In this document: piece by piece, positions 24,992 to 34,781 of the stretch
How positions within the stretch are numbered: position 1 is the stretch's first letter
Layout: the number at the start of each line of letters is the position of its first letter
Source: CAVUAF01 sp963739375
GTDB lineage: Bacteria > Acidobacteriota > Terriglobia > Terriglobales > Acidobacteriaceae
Length of the DNA stretch: 64,000 nt
Assembly (NCBI GenBank): GCA_963739375.1
Contig: CAVUAF010000023.1
Span: 119,630-183,629 of the forward strand
Direction of reading: 5' to 3'
Translations under genes and position numbers: made by a program
The notes under the pieces: generated by a model
What the model was told of the DNA's origin: nothing
What the model saw: only the letters and a program-made list of their open reading frames with translations
Database searches by the model: none

Positions 24992-27936
24992 CAGCCCTCT
25001 TTCAGTTTCAAGGCCAGCGCCGTGGCCCCGATCATCACTGCAGCGAATCCTCCCAGGATCCCCAGGTACCCCAGCAGGCTGTCGCCAGGCAGGGGCACCG
25101 AGTTGAACCCTTCGCCGGCGCGCAGCTGGGCATTGACCTTGGCGATAGCCGCGCGCGCCACCAGGGGATCATCGGGATGCAGCGTTACGGCGACGCTGTT
25201 GATAAGCGGGTAGCTGTACGGCTTGTTGTCGTGGATGTACAGGTCGGTGACCGCCTCCAGGCCCCAGCGTCCTACCATCAGCGGCGAGAGCCCGTAGCGC
25301 AGCACCGGCGACATGCCCGGTGGCACCATCTGCGAGGGCAGCTCCTGGATCTCGAACTGGCTGCCGTGCCACACCGGATAGAACGGCTTGAGCTGCGCCA
25401 CCGGGATCAACATGCCCGCCAGCAGCAGTTGCGGGATCATGGTCAGCGGGAACGCGTACAGCGCCTTTTCCGCGCTGGAGAAGAAGGCGGAGATCAGCAG
25501 CCCGATCAGCCCGCCCTCAAAGGTCATGAGCCACAGCAGCAGGAAGGCCTCGGGCACGTGGTTTTCCAGCGCCCCCATCGCCGTCAGCACCCCGAGGAAC
25601 AGGCCCGCCTGCACCAGCGCTACCCCCGCCAGCCAGGTGAGCTTCGCCCCCAGGTAGCTCAGCATCTTGAGGTCGCGCTGCCGTTCCCGTTTGTAGATGG
25701 GCAGTTCGTCCACGATTTCCCGCACCGAGGAGGAGCACCCGAACCACAGCGAAACCATCACCATCATGAACAGCGACTTGGGCTCGTTGGCGCCCTGTTT
25801 CATGAAGCCCATCAGGATGGCGATGACCACCGGCGGCAGCACCAGCGCCGCCAGCGTCGACATCTCCTTCATCTTCAGCGTCATCTGGCGCGACAACAGG
25901 GTCGAGAACTGGCGCATCAGCGAGCGCGGCTTGGGGGACACCGGAGCGCTTTCCACCAGCGCGCGGCGCTTCGACGTCGACTCATCCGCCAGCGGGCGGG
26001 TGATGTTCTCGGCGCAGATTTCCGACTCGCGATACTGCTGTGCCCACGCCTCCGGTGGCTTTTCCTGCAGCTTGTCGAACACTTCGTGCGGCCGCTGCGC
26101 GTTGAAGTACGGCAGCATCTCCTGGCTGGGGCCAAAGTACGCCACCTTGCCCCGCACCAGCACCGCCACCTTGTCCAGCAGGCTGAACGAACCCAGCAGG
26201 TGGGTGTTGATGATGACGGTGGAGCCGCGGTTCGCGATCTCCCGGAACAGCCGCATCATCTTCATCTCGGTGCGCGGGTCCTGCCCCGCCGTCGGCTCAT
26301 CCACGAACAGCAGCGCCGGCTTCGACAGCAGCTCGATCCCCAGGCTCACCCGCTTGCGCTGTCCCCCGCTCAGCGCCGCGATCTGCTGCCCGGCCCGCTC
26401 CGTCAGGTCCAGCACCTTGATCACCTCGTCCACCCGCTGCCAGATTTCCCTTTCCGTGTAGTCGTCCGGCAACCGCAGGCGCCCCGCGTAATACAGGCCC
26501 TCGCGCACCGTGAGCTGCCGATGCAGGATGTCTTCCTGCGGCAGGTAGCCGATCTGCGCCCGCAGCTCCGCGAAGTGCGTGTACAGGTCCTGGGAGTTGA
26601 GCTGCACCCCGCCGGTCTGCGCCGGGCGCGAGCCGTTGAGCGCGTCCATCAGCGTGGACTTGCCCGCGCCCGAGGGTCCCAGCAGCCCCACGAACTCGCA
26701 CGGATCGATGGCCAGGGAAACGTCGTCGAGCAGCTTGAGCGTCTTGCCGGTGTTGCGGTCCTGGACCTCCACCTTCAGGCTGCGCGCGATCATCTTGATG
26801 CGGCTGCCGTCGTTGCTCTGCTCCAGGTGCGAGCCGTCGAACACCAGCTGCACCGCCCCCAGGGTGATGCGGTCGTGCGCTTGCAGCTTTTGCCGCGTGA
26901 TGCGCTGCCCGTTGATGTAGGTGCCGTTGGTCGACCCCTTGTCCACCAGCTCGAAGCCGTCCCCGACGCGCAGGATCTCGGCGTGCCGCGACGACACCGT
27001 GGGGTGTTCGAAGTGGATGTCGGCGTGCGGGTCCCGCCCCACCTTCGTGACCGCCTTCTTGAGCTCCTCTTCGCGGAGCGTGATGGCCCGTCCCCGCGAC
27101 TCCCGGTACATCAGCAGGTGCGACTCGCACGCCCCCAGCTGGATCAGGTCGCCGTCGTCCAGCACCTTCTCGGTGATGCGTTCGCCGTTGACGAAGGTGC
27201 CGTTCAGCGACTGCAGGTCGCGCAGCACGGCGCGGTCTTCCGGCATGACCACGATCTCCGCCTGCAGCACCGAGACCGAGGGATGGTCGATGTACACCGC
27301 GAATTCCCGCTTCTCCCGCCCCAGTTCTATCCGCTCCCCTTCCAGCACGATGTCCTTCACCGCGTACTGGTCGAGGATGAGCTGCAGCTTCCGCTTCGTC
27401 CCCAGCATCTCGTCGGGGGCGATCATCAGGGTCGGTATGCGCCGCGGCTCTACCGGGACGCTGGCCACGATGGTGCCGTGGCGGGGGGCGCTCTGGCCGG
27501 CCGCGCGGCGTGCGTCGTCCGCCGCCGACGGCCCCGGCGCCGCCGGCTCCTCTTCCTTGAAAAACACCTTGAAGGTATTGGCCCCGCTCAGCCCGAAGCG
27601 CACCACGTCGCCGGGGTGCAGCTCGTTTTCCGTGACCCGCTGCCCGTTGACGTAGCAGCCATTCACCGAGGAATCGATGAGCTTCACCTTGCCCTGGTCG
27701 AACACCACGCGCGCGTGCGCGCGCGAGATCTCCGAGTCATTCAGGACCAGCTGGTTGCTGCCCGGGGTGCGCCCCACCCGCAAGCCGTCTTCCTCGACAT
27801 AGAACTTGCGTCCCGCGAGGGGACCGGCGGTGGCGGCCAGCCATGCCGTAGGATTCACCTCCAGCGGACGATGGCACCGCTGGCAGCGTTCGGCTGCGGC
27901 CGCATTGGTGGCGCCGCAATGCTGGCATGTGGACAA
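24991..27936 (-). CDS. ABC transporter with zinc ribbon and three FHA domains
   Basis: A 981-aa fusion. Residues 4-21 are a CxxC...CxxC zinc ribbon. Three FHA domains follow (GRTPGSNQLVLNDSEISRAH; GREKREF...HPSVSVLQAE; GRDPHADIHFEHPTVSSRHA). An ATPase then shows Walker A GPSGAGKST, signature LSGGQRKR and Walker B ALLFVDEPTAGQD. The C-terminal ABC-2 membrane domain has about six helices and an ABCG/White-like order. The start is a TTG with AGGAG upstream. Phosphothreonine input to a transporter is implied, but no Ser/Thr kinase is in the window. Confidence 0.9.
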   Translation of the reverse strand: MSTCQHCGATNAAAAERCQRCHRPLEVNPTAWLAATAGPLAGRKFYVEEDGLRVGRTPGSNQLVLNDSEISRAHARVVFDQGKVKLIDSSVNGCYVNGQRVTENELHPGDVVRFGLSGANTFKVFFKEEEPAAPGPSAADDARRAAGQSAPRHGTIVASVPVEPRRIPTLMIAPDEMLGTKRKLQLILDQYAVKDIVLEGERIELGREKREFAVYIDHPSVSVLQAEIVVMPEDRAVLRDLQSLNGTFVNGERITEKVLDDGDLIQLGACESHLLMYRESRGRAITLREEELKKAVTKVGRDPHADIHFEHPTVSSRHAEILRVGDGFELVDKGSTNGTYINGQRITRQKLQAHDRITLGAVQLVFDGSHLEQSNDGSRIKMIARSLKVEVQDRNTGKTLKLLDDVSLAIDPCEFVGLLGPSGAGKSTLMDALNGSRPAQTGGVQLNSQDLYTHFAELRAQIGYLPQEDILHRQLTVREGLYYAGRLRLPDDYTEREIWQRVDEVIKVLDLTERAGQQIAALSGGQRKRVSLGIELLSKPALLFVDEPTAGQDPRTEMKMMRLFREIANRGSTVIINTHLLGSFSLLDKVAVLVRGKVAYFGPSQEMLPYFNAQRPHEVFDKLQEKPPEAWAQQYRESEICAENITRPLADESTSKRRALVESAPVSPKPRSLMRQFSTLLSRQMTLKMKEMSTLAALVLPPVVIAILMGFMKQGANEPKSLFMMVMVSLWFGCSSSVREIVDELPIYKRERQRDLKMLSYLGAKLTWLAGVALVQAGLFLGVLTAMGALENHVPEAFLLLWLMTFEGGLIGLLISAFFSSAEKALYAFPLTMIPQLLLAGMLIPVAQLKPFYPVWHGSQFEIQELPSQMVPPGMSPVLRYGLSPLMVGRWGLEAVTDLYIHDNKPYSYPLINSVAVTLHPDDPLVARAAIAKVNAQLRAGEGFNSVPLPGDSLLGYLGILGGFAAVMIGATALALKLKEG

Positions 27937-28160
27937 AGCAATCTCCTGAGCGCGCGGTCAGCACCCGGCGCGCCCTTGCTGTACTTGGGGGAGGGCGGAA
28001 TGTGCGCGCGAAGATATCACGCGCCCCGCCGCGAGTAAAGCCAGCATACCCTTCCCTGGCAAGCACTTCGCCGCCGGTCGGGCGGCCGCCACTTCCCCGC
28101 CGCCGCCGGCCGCATTCTGTGGTACATATTCTCCCCATCTCCCGTTCGCCAAAGGCGGTT

Positions 28161-29198
28161 ATGCGTACGCTCTTCGCTTTGCTGCTTGCCGGTTGCGCCC
28201 TCTCTGCCGCGGCGCAATCTACTCCCACCCTCCCCTTGTTTGGCCGCGACGGCATCCGCATGGAGGACGTCCGCCAGGGCACCCTGGGAAGCTGCTACTT
28301 CCATTCCGTGATCGGGGCGCTGGCGCAGTCGGATGCCAAGCTGCTGCACGACATGATCGGCAGCAATCCCGACGGCACCTTGACCGTCACCTTCGCCGAC
28401 CAGCACCTCGAGCACATCTATCCCGCGGACCTGCAGTTCCTGCGCGAGACCGGCTACGAGATGTCCTCCGCCCTCTGGGTGGGCGCTCTCTTCCGCGCTT
28501 ACGCCCAGCGGGTACTGCGCCAGACCTTGATCCAGCAGGTGGACAAGACCGAATGGTTCGCGCCCGTCCGGGCCTACGCCAAGGAGTTGCTCGAAACCAA
28601 CGACACCCTGCTCATGGCCTGGGACCGCACCATCCGCTCCCAGGTGGCGCAGGACGGCGAGATCAACCAGGTGCGCCTCCGCTCCCGTCTCAAGCAGGAA
28701 CTCAGCTCCACCGGCATCCCCGAATCCATGCGCGACCGCCTGCTCGACATGGTGGCCACGCAGGGCGTCTTCGACTCCCTCAGCGAGATGGTGAAGACCA
28801 ACGGCGAACTCTTCGGCGCTTACCGCGCGGTCTCGCAGGGCGGCCTGCCGCAGAAGGTGATGCAGTCGCTGAAGGGCTCCAGCCACGCCTTTCGCACCCA
28901 TGGCGAGGCCGACCCCACCGCCCAGCTGCTGGCCGACGCCGCGCAGCACCATCTCCCGGTCGCCGCCTGCACCAGCAGCAGCGCCTACTACCGCCTGAGC
29001 GCCGCCGCCAAACCCATTCCCGAGGACGACCAGCCGTGGTACGTCCACAATCACTGCTACACCGTGCTGGACTACGACGCCGCCGGCCGCAGCGTGAAGC
29101 TGCGCAACCCCTGGGCCAACCATCCCAACCCCGACGGCGTCTTCACCCTGCCGCTGGAGCGTTTCGTGGCCGCCTTCGGCGACATCGTCACCCCGTAG
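28161..29198 (+). CDS. Secreted calpain-type cysteine protease
   Basis: A 345-aa exported protein with a signal peptide (TLFALLLAGCALSAAAQ). The complete calpain (C2) triad can be read: Cys45 in RQGTLGSCYFHSVIGAL, His298 in YVHNHCYTVLDYD and Asn316 in VKLRNPWAN. Spacing and motif order match eukaryotic calpain cores. There is no calcium-binding or C2-like domain, so this is a minimal secreted core. It is divergent from the FHA-ABC gene, with 224 bp between starts that hold both promoters. Confidence 0.88.
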   Translation: MRTLFALLLAGCALSAAAQSTPTLPLFGRDGIRMEDVRQGTLGSCYFHSVIGALAQSDAKLLHDMIGSNPDGTLTVTFADQHLEHIYPADLQFLRETGYEMSSALWVGALFRAYAQRVLRQTLIQQVDKTEWFAPVRAYAKELLETNDTLLMAWDRTIRSQVAQDGEINQVRLRSRLKQELSSTGIPESMRDRLLDMVATQGVFDSLSEMVKTNGELFGAYRAVSQGGLPQKVMQSLKGSSHAFRTHGEADPTAQLLADAAQHHLPVAACTSSSAYYRLSAAAKPIPEDDQPWYVHNHCYTVLDYDAAGRSVKLRNPWANHPNPDGVFTLPLERFVAAFGDIVTP

Positions 29199-29205
29199 GA
29201 GCTTT

Positions 29206-29333
29206 CAGTTCTCAGTTCCCAGTTCTCAGATAGAGTCGGCCCCGCGCTACTGGGAACTGAGAACTGCGAACTGAGAACTGCTCCAGCACGGCACTCTTCT
29301 CACTAGAAACTAGAAACGAGAAACTAGAAACTA
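29206..29333. repeat. Three heptamer arrays between convergent genes
   Basis: 29206-29229 holds CAGTTCT/CAGTTCC units; 29250-29280 holds the inverse (GAGAACT, GCGAACT); 29302-29333 holds ACTAGAA/ACGAGAA units. The first two are reverse complements and can pair into a long stem. They lie between the stops of the calpain and M14 genes, where a bidirectional terminator would be expected. Confidence 0.85.
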
Positions 29334-31906
29334 TCTTCGAACGTGGCCCAGCGCAGCGCGTTGAACAACAGCTTGTAGGTACCTTCAGTCTGGCCGCGAT
29401 GTTGCACGCGGAATCCCAGCAGCACCAGCTTGCCTTTGCCGGTCTGGAACGACACCGCCGCCGCCTTGCGCTGCAGCTTCTCGGCGCCGCGAATCCACCC
29501 GGAGAGCAGCACGTCCTGCGCCTCGTCCGGATACCACCCGATCACGCTGCGCCGCACCTCCGGGCCGGGCACCGACGTCTGCCACGCCAGCGCTTCTTCC
29601 AGAAATCCTCCCGCCTCCTCCGGCATCCCATAGGCCACGGGATCATTGGGATCGAAGTGGATGCGCAGGATCGAGCCGGGACAGTTGAAGTCGGCGGGGC
29701 GCAGCCGCGCCAGCACATTGCGCACCGGGAGGCTGAACTGCTCGGCCACGAACTCGCCCGCGGTGGAGAGCGCGACAATCGTCCCGCCCTGCTCCGCAAA
29801 CTGGCGCAGCGCCTGCACCCCTTCGCGCCCCACTCCGCCGGAATACTCGGGCGGAAACGGCTCGCTCTCGCGCGCCGTACCTTCCTCCCCGCCTCCGGCG
29901 CGGCCGTTGAGGATGACCCCGGGATTCGCCTGCGGCAGCACGATGGCGTCGAACTTCTCGTTGAGCTTCCCGGCGCGCACCGCGGCATTGTCGAGCGTCT
30001 TGACGTCGAAGCCGTACTGCTCCAGCAGCCAGCGCGTCCAGCCTTCGTCGGTGGAGGCGACGAACGGCTTGTAGAGACCCACGCGCACCGGCTTGAGGCG
30101 TGACGCCGCCACCGCCGGCCGCTGCCGCAGCCCGCGCAGCTCCAGGTGATACTGCGCCGCCAGTTGCGCCAGCGCCTCGTGGCGCTCGATGAGCAACGTG
30201 CCCGGCGCGAAGTCGGCACCTTCGGCGCTGAACCCCTGCCGCGCCACGCTCACCGCCCCGCCGCGCTTCAGCAGGTCGTTCACCAGCTTGGTCGCGTCGT
30301 TGTACGCCGGCGAGAGCGCGAACACCGCCGCCTGCGGGCTGTTGAGGCGGCCCTCCGGCCAATCGTTGTCGGTAGCGGCGCGCAGCCCGCGCTGCGCCTC
30401 CGCCGCCAGCGTCACCTTCTCCACCGTCACCCCCATCATCAGCGGCAGCGACCACGCCGCCACGTCGTACGGCGGCATGATGTCCGAGCCCTGCATCAGC
30501 CGCACCTCCGGATAGCGCTGCACGCTGAACATCTCGGCCACAAAGCCGCCATAGGGTTGCGCCGTCGGAATCAGGAAGTCTTTCTTGTCGTCGGCCAGCA
30601 CCTCCACGCCGTGTTGCCGCATCAGGTGGGCCAGCCGCGCCGCCACCACCGGATCGTGCTGCTCGCTGCCGATGCGCCAGTACTCTCCCGGCTTGCCTTG
30701 CGCGATCGCGCTTTGCGCCAGGCTGGAGGCATCGCGCAGATAGTCGGCGCGCCGCTCGCTCACCGTCTCCAGCAGCGCGTTGGAGATAGTCTGCTCGTAG
30801 TCCATGATGTCGCGCAGCCGCCACACTCCGCCCGGCCACGGGTTCGGATAGTTGATCTGCTTCCCGTACTCGACCAGCCCTTTGCGGCCGCCGCTCAGCT
30901 CGGTGGCCGAAACTTCCAGCGGCGAGGCCAGGTTGGCGGAAGCTACCTCAGTGAGTAGTCCAAAGATGTTCTTCCACCACGCGGTGTTGCGCGTGCCTCC
31001 GGGCCAGTAGGCGTCGAACTCGTACCCGTAAATCACCCCCGACTTGTGCTGCTCTTCCAGGCGAAACGCCATGTTGGTCCCGATCAGGTTCACCGCGCGG
31101 AAGATCATCGGGTTCAGGCTCTTGGCCACCGGATCGGCATACGGCGGGGTGAAGATGCGCGGCCCGTTCGTGCCCATCTGGTGCTCGTCGAGCCACACCT
31201 GCGGATGCCACGCCATCACCGCCCGGTTCATCTCCTGCGTCTCTTTCTGCGTCAGCATGTACCAGTCGCGATTGTTGTCGTGCCCGATGTAGTGGTGATA
31301 CAGGTAGGGCAGCCGCCCGCCCTCCCACTTCGTCCCCAGGTACTTGCGGTACCACTCCGTCTCCATGATCTGCCCGTCGGGATTGAGCGAGGGCACCAGC
31401 AGCAGGATGACGTTGTCGAGGCGCTTCACGATCTCCGCATCGTTCGACGTCGCCAGCTGGTACGCCCACTCCATCGCCATCTGGCTGGAACCGATCTCCG
31501 AGGAGTGGATGTTGCAGGTGATGAGCACGATGGCCTTGCCCTCGCGCACCAGCGCCTCCACCTGCTCCCGCGTCAGCCCGCGCGGGTCGGCCAGTTTGCG
31601 CGCGATCTCCTGGTAGCGCCCCTGGTTCTTCAGGTTCTGCTCGCTGGAGATCACGGCCATGACGAAGGGATTCCCCAGCGTCGTCTGCCCCAGCGGCGCT
31701 ATCTGCACCCGCGGCGACTTCGCCGCCAGTTCGGTGAAGTAGCGGACAATCTGGTGATAGTCGGCCAGTTGCTTGTCCGCCCCCACGGTGAAGCCGAGAA
31801 ACTCCGACGGCGTCGGGACCGCCGCCGCCGGCGTCTCCTCCCGGGCGAAGCTAAGGGTGGACGCAACGGCGAGCAGCACGAGACACAACGCAAGACGCGC
31901 GCGCAT
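29324..31906 (-). CDS. Secreted M14 zinc carboxypeptidase family protein
   Basis: An 860-aa exported protein with a signal peptide (LALCLVLLAVASTLSFA). The M14 domain (residues 40-360) has the zinc ligands His134 and Glu137 in NIHSSEIGSSQ, the SLNPDGQ substrate loop, and a probable third ligand in VWLDEHQMG. Residues beyond 500 form a second alpha/beta domain resembling a glutamine-amidotransferase-like fold (VGLYKPFVASTDEGWTRWLL). AGGAGG precedes the ATG. It probably trims peptides in the periplasm or outside. It is convergent with the calpain gene. Confidence 0.9.
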   Translation of the reverse strand: MRARLALCLVLLAVASTLSFAREETPAAAVPTPSEFLGFTVGADKQLADYHQIVRYFTELAAKSPRVQIAPLGQTTLGNPFVMAVISSEQNLKNQGRYQEIARKLADPRGLTREQVEALVREGKAIVLITCNIHSSEIGSSQMAMEWAYQLATSNDAEIVKRLDNVILLLVPSLNPDGQIMETEWYRKYLGTKWEGGRLPYLYHHYIGHDNNRDWYMLTQKETQEMNRAVMAWHPQVWLDEHQMGTNGPRIFTPPYADPVAKSLNPMIFRAVNLIGTNMAFRLEEQHKSGVIYGYEFDAYWPGGTRNTAWWKNIFGLLTEVASANLASPLEVSATELSGGRKGLVEYGKQINYPNPWPGGVWRLRDIMDYEQTISNALLETVSERRADYLRDASSLAQSAIAQGKPGEYWRIGSEQHDPVVAARLAHLMRQHGVEVLADDKKDFLIPTAQPYGGFVAEMFSVQRYPEVRLMQGSDIMPPYDVAAWSLPLMMGVTVEKVTLAAEAQRGLRAATDNDWPEGRLNSPQAAVFALSPAYNDATKLVNDLLKRGGAVSVARQGFSAEGADFAPGTLLIERHEALAQLAAQYHLELRGLRQRPAVAASRLKPVRVGLYKPFVASTDEGWTRWLLEQYGFDVKTLDNAAVRAGKLNEKFDAIVLPQANPGVILNGRAGGGEEGTARESEPFPPEYSGGVGREGVQALRQFAEQGGTIVALSTAGEFVAEQFSLPVRNVLARLRPADFNCPGSILRIHFDPNDPVAYGMPEEAGGFLEEALAWQTSVPGPEVRRSVIGWYPDEAQDVLLSGWIRGAEKLQRKAAAVSFQTGKGKLVLLGFRVQHRGQTEGTYKLLFNALRWATFEDSF

Positions 31907-32048
31907 GAGAGCGGTTCCTCCTGGGTGGGATGAGCCGCGCATTGTACTCCCAAGTTCCAGGATCGCGCGCTCTTCGCCTGCCCTGCGTCCGTTTGGCGTA
32001 CACTTCATGCTGCCCAGGTGGAGGCCCTTCCTCGTAACTAGGGGGAGT

Positions 32049-33707
32049 ATGGTTTCAGTCCTTCTGCTCTTCCTCGCTTTCACCGTAACGGCGCCGCCAC
32101 AGATTCCTGCGCCCGCCAAGCCCGCTCCCCCGGCGGCTCCCGCACCGGAGAGCGTCGACGTCACCAAGCCCACCGCGGAGTCGCTGCTGCAGCAGGCGCA
32201 TGTGATGGCACGCGAGCTGCCGCCGACGGATCGCGCCCAGTTCATCGTCGATGCGATTGGCCTGGCGCAGCAGGTGCAGCCGGCGCTGGTCCGTCCCTGG
32301 GCCGAGGAGTTGTTTGCCCTGGCGCCGGAGGTGCCGGTGGAACGCCGCGCTTTTCTGGAAGGGATGGCCATCCGGCCGTTGGCCACCCTGGATCCGGAAT
32401 TCGCTCTCAGCCTGCTCGAGCGCATGGAACCGCCTCCACTCCGGAACATGGTCTTCAGCCTCGCCCCCGTCCGCGAGGTTTTCCAGGGTTACTGGGCCAG
32501 GAAGCATGCCCGTGGCCTCGACCGCTTGCGGGAGGTGGCGGCGCACATCGGCGCCAACGACATGTACCCGTATGCAGCCTTCAGCGGCATCCTTGTCGCG
32601 TTGCGGAGCGAGGATCCCGCTGCCGGAGAAGCGTTGTTCGCCGCGTTGATCGCCACGTTCCGCGGGCGTTCCCCCGACTACGCGGAAACCGCTGCGTTCG
32701 CGGCCCTGCTCAGGTCCGGCGACTGGCTCTCGTCGAGCGCAATGGGGGCCGAGGCCCTCCACCTCGCGGTCGCTGCCATCGACGGCCTGCGCGCGGACTC
32801 GCTGCCGCAGGTGCGTTCGCGTATGACTTCCACAACGGAGACGACGGAGATCAACGACGCCCGGGCTTACCTGCTCCTGCCGCTCCTGCCGTACATCCGC
32901 AAAGTTGATCCCGGGTGGGCCGACAGCGTGGTCAGCGCACATCCCGGATTGGCACCGTTCGAGAATTCGGACCGGCACTTCACCAGTACCAGCACCAGCT
33001 TCTCGGCCGCGCCGACCACTTCATCGCAAGCGCCGGCGCGTACGCCTCCCGCGCTGTCGGCAGTGGCGCGCGGGCGCCGCGATGTCGCGCAGGTCCAAAT
33101 GCTGGCGCAGTACTCGCCGCTGAGCGCTTCCCGGTACCTTACCCAGGTGAGCGACCCCGCGGCGCGCGCCGCCGCGTCCGCGGAGATCGCCGGGGCGATG
33201 GGCGCCGCCCGGACCCAGCAGGCCGACGCGTACTGGGAGCAGGCGACGAAGGGCCTGGAGCAGGTTGACGATCCCGCCGCGAAGCTCATGGTCATCGCCG
33301 CGCTCGCCCGCGCGGCCTATGCCCGCCGCGATCTCGCCACCGCGGGCAGCTACGTGGACCGCGGCTACACCCTCGGCGAAGAACTCATGCGCAAGGACTA
33401 CAACGAGCATCCCGACAAGCCGACCAACACCCTGGCGGGCTCGGGGGACGTGTGGTCGCTGACCCGAACCGCCATCCTGTTCGATCCTGCCGGGACGTTG
33501 GCGCGCATCACTACCGTGCGCTTCCCCACGTTGCGCGTGAACCTCATGCTGGCCGCAGCCCAATCGGTCCACGACGGCGCCGCCCCGCCGGTGAAACAGA
33601 TCCCCGATGCCGACATTCTGAGCGGCAAAGTCGAGGTTCTGCCGATGGACCCGCAGAACCCCGGCCGTGGCGTCAGGGTGCAGAGCAAGCAGCCGCCACC
33701 GCAATAG
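32049..33707 (+). CDS. Secreted helical protein, hypothetical
   Basis: A 552-aa protein with a signal peptide (MVSVLLLFLAFTVTA) and then a Pro/Ala linker. The rest is almost entirely helical, with repeated Ala-rich amphipathic pairs (LSLLERMEPPPLRNMVFSLA; AAASAEIAGAMGAARTQQAD) that suggest a TPR- or HEAT-like solenoid. No catalytic motif is seen. It is divergent from the M14 gene and precedes the GGDEF pair by 150 bp. Function unknown. Confidence 0.75.
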   Translation: MVSVLLLFLAFTVTAPPQIPAPAKPAPPAAPAPESVDVTKPTAESLLQQAHVMARELPPTDRAQFIVDAIGLAQQVQPALVRPWAEELFALAPEVPVERRAFLEGMAIRPLATLDPEFALSLLERMEPPPLRNMVFSLAPVREVFQGYWARKHARGLDRLREVAAHIGANDMYPYAAFSGILVALRSEDPAAGEALFAALIATFRGRSPDYAETAAFAALLRSGDWLSSSAMGAEALHLAVAAIDGLRADSLPQVRSRMTSTTETTEINDARAYLLLPLLPYIRKVDPGWADSVVSAHPGLAPFENSDRHFTSTSTSFSAAPTTSSQAPARTPPALSAVARGRRDVAQVQMLAQYSPLSASRYLTQVSDPAARAAASAEIAGAMGAARTQQADAYWEQATKGLEQVDDPAAKLMVIAALARAAYARRDLATAGSYVDRGYTLGEELMRKDYNEHPDKPTNTLAGSGDVWSLTRTAILFDPAGTLARITTVRFPTLRVNLMLAAAQSVHDGAAPPVKQIPDADILSGKVEVLPMDPQNPGRGVRVQSKQPPPQ

Positions 33708-33860
33708 CGCAGTCCATTGCGACTCCTCTAATTCACGGGTTAGGGCAGCCCGCACCGACCTCCGTTCCAGTTTGGCGCGCGGCCCGGAACGGGCGCAGAG
33801 ATTCCGCCGCCCCTCAGTTTCGCGCGCCCGCCCCGGCACGTCGCGGTTAGCCTACCGCTG

Positions 33861-34694
33861 ATGTCCTCCCCTTGCCCGCTGCCGCCGCTGCCCTCCTCCC
33901 ACGAGGTCACCGGACAGTTGCGCCAACTCGACCGCCGTGACTGGTGGCTGTGGTCCACCGCCATCACCATCCTCCTCCTGCTGACCGCGGCGGTCGCGGT
34001 TTCCACCTGGCCCTCCGACGATCTGCTGCTGCAGCACCAGCGGGAGTTGGGCGTGCGCTCCCTGCTGGGACTGGTCTTGCTCTTCAGCGTCTTCGCGGTT
34101 TACCAGCAGGTGCTGATCAAGCGGCTGCGCTGGACGCTGGCCGAGCACCTTGCCCGCATCTCCCGCCTCGAGAGCCACGCCGCGGCACTGCAACAGCTGG
34201 CCGTCGTCGATCCCCTGACCGGCCTCTACAACCGCCGCTTCATCGCAGGTCGGCTGCCGGCGGAGTTGGGGCGCGCCGAGCGCCTCCGCCAGATCCTGAC
34301 CGTCGTCGCTCTCGACCTGGACGAGTTCAAGGCCATCAACGACCGCTACGGCCACGCCGCCGGCGACTGCGCGCTGCGCGAATTCGCGGCCCGCCTGCGG
34401 CTCGCCTTGCGCGCCTCCGATTTCGCCGTCCGCATGGGCGGCGATGAGTTCCTGCTGGTCCTCCCCGAGTGCGGCGCGCGCGACGCCGACGAGGTGGTCG
34501 CGCGCCTGCGCGGCGCCGAGGTCCCCTGGGCCGGCCGCCGCCTCGCTCTGACCTTTTCCGCCGGCTTCGCCGAGCAGCGCCCGGGCGAGTCGGCCGAGGC
34601 CCTGCTGGCGCGCGCCGACTTCGCTCTCTATGGCGCGAAGCGCGCTCCCCGCGCCCCCGCCGCAGACGCTGCTCCCGTCCCCGCCGGAGCCTGA
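33861..34694 (+). CDS. Membrane diguanylate cyclase
   Basis: A 277-aa protein with two membrane helices (about residues 31-50 and 66-84) and a C-terminal GGDEF domain. The A-site RMGGDEF (Gly193-Phe197) is intact, as is the inhibitory I-site RASD (185-188), so it should make cyclic di-GMP with product feedback. DPLTGLYNRRF marks the domain start. It is paralogous to the next gene along its whole length (RRDW[WR]LW N-terminus and YQQVLIKRLR linker), so the pair arose by tandem duplication. Confidence 0.93.
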   Translation: MSSPCPLPPLPSSHEVTGQLRQLDRRDWWLWSTAITILLLLTAAVAVSTWPSDDLLLQHQRELGVRSLLGLVLLFSVFAVYQQVLIKRLRWTLAEHLARISRLESHAAALQQLAVVDPLTGLYNRRFIAGRLPAELGRAERLRQILTVVALDLDEFKAINDRYGHAAGDCALREFAARLRLALRASDFAVRMGGDEFLLVLPECGARDADEVVARLRGAEVPWAGRRLALTFSAGFAEQRPGESAEALLARADFALYGAKRAPRAPAADAAPVPAGA

Positions 34695-34781
34695 TCCGGC
34701 AACCCCCAAAGCGCTTGGCGGGCGGGCGCTTCCCGTCTTATCATCCGCGGTATCGTGGTTCCTCCATCGAGGGTCGATCCC

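Noticed and set aside
24991..27936. Type VI or type III secretion regulator based on FHA domains
   Set aside because: No secretion-system structural genes are in the window, and the protein has a full ABC transporter core.
25177..28038. Very long open frame antisense to the FHA-ABC gene
   Set aside because: Its composition (runs of His, Gln, Arg) is what the complement of a GC-rich gene yields; no domain, start site or promoter supports it. Many similar antisense frames in this window were rejected for the same reason.
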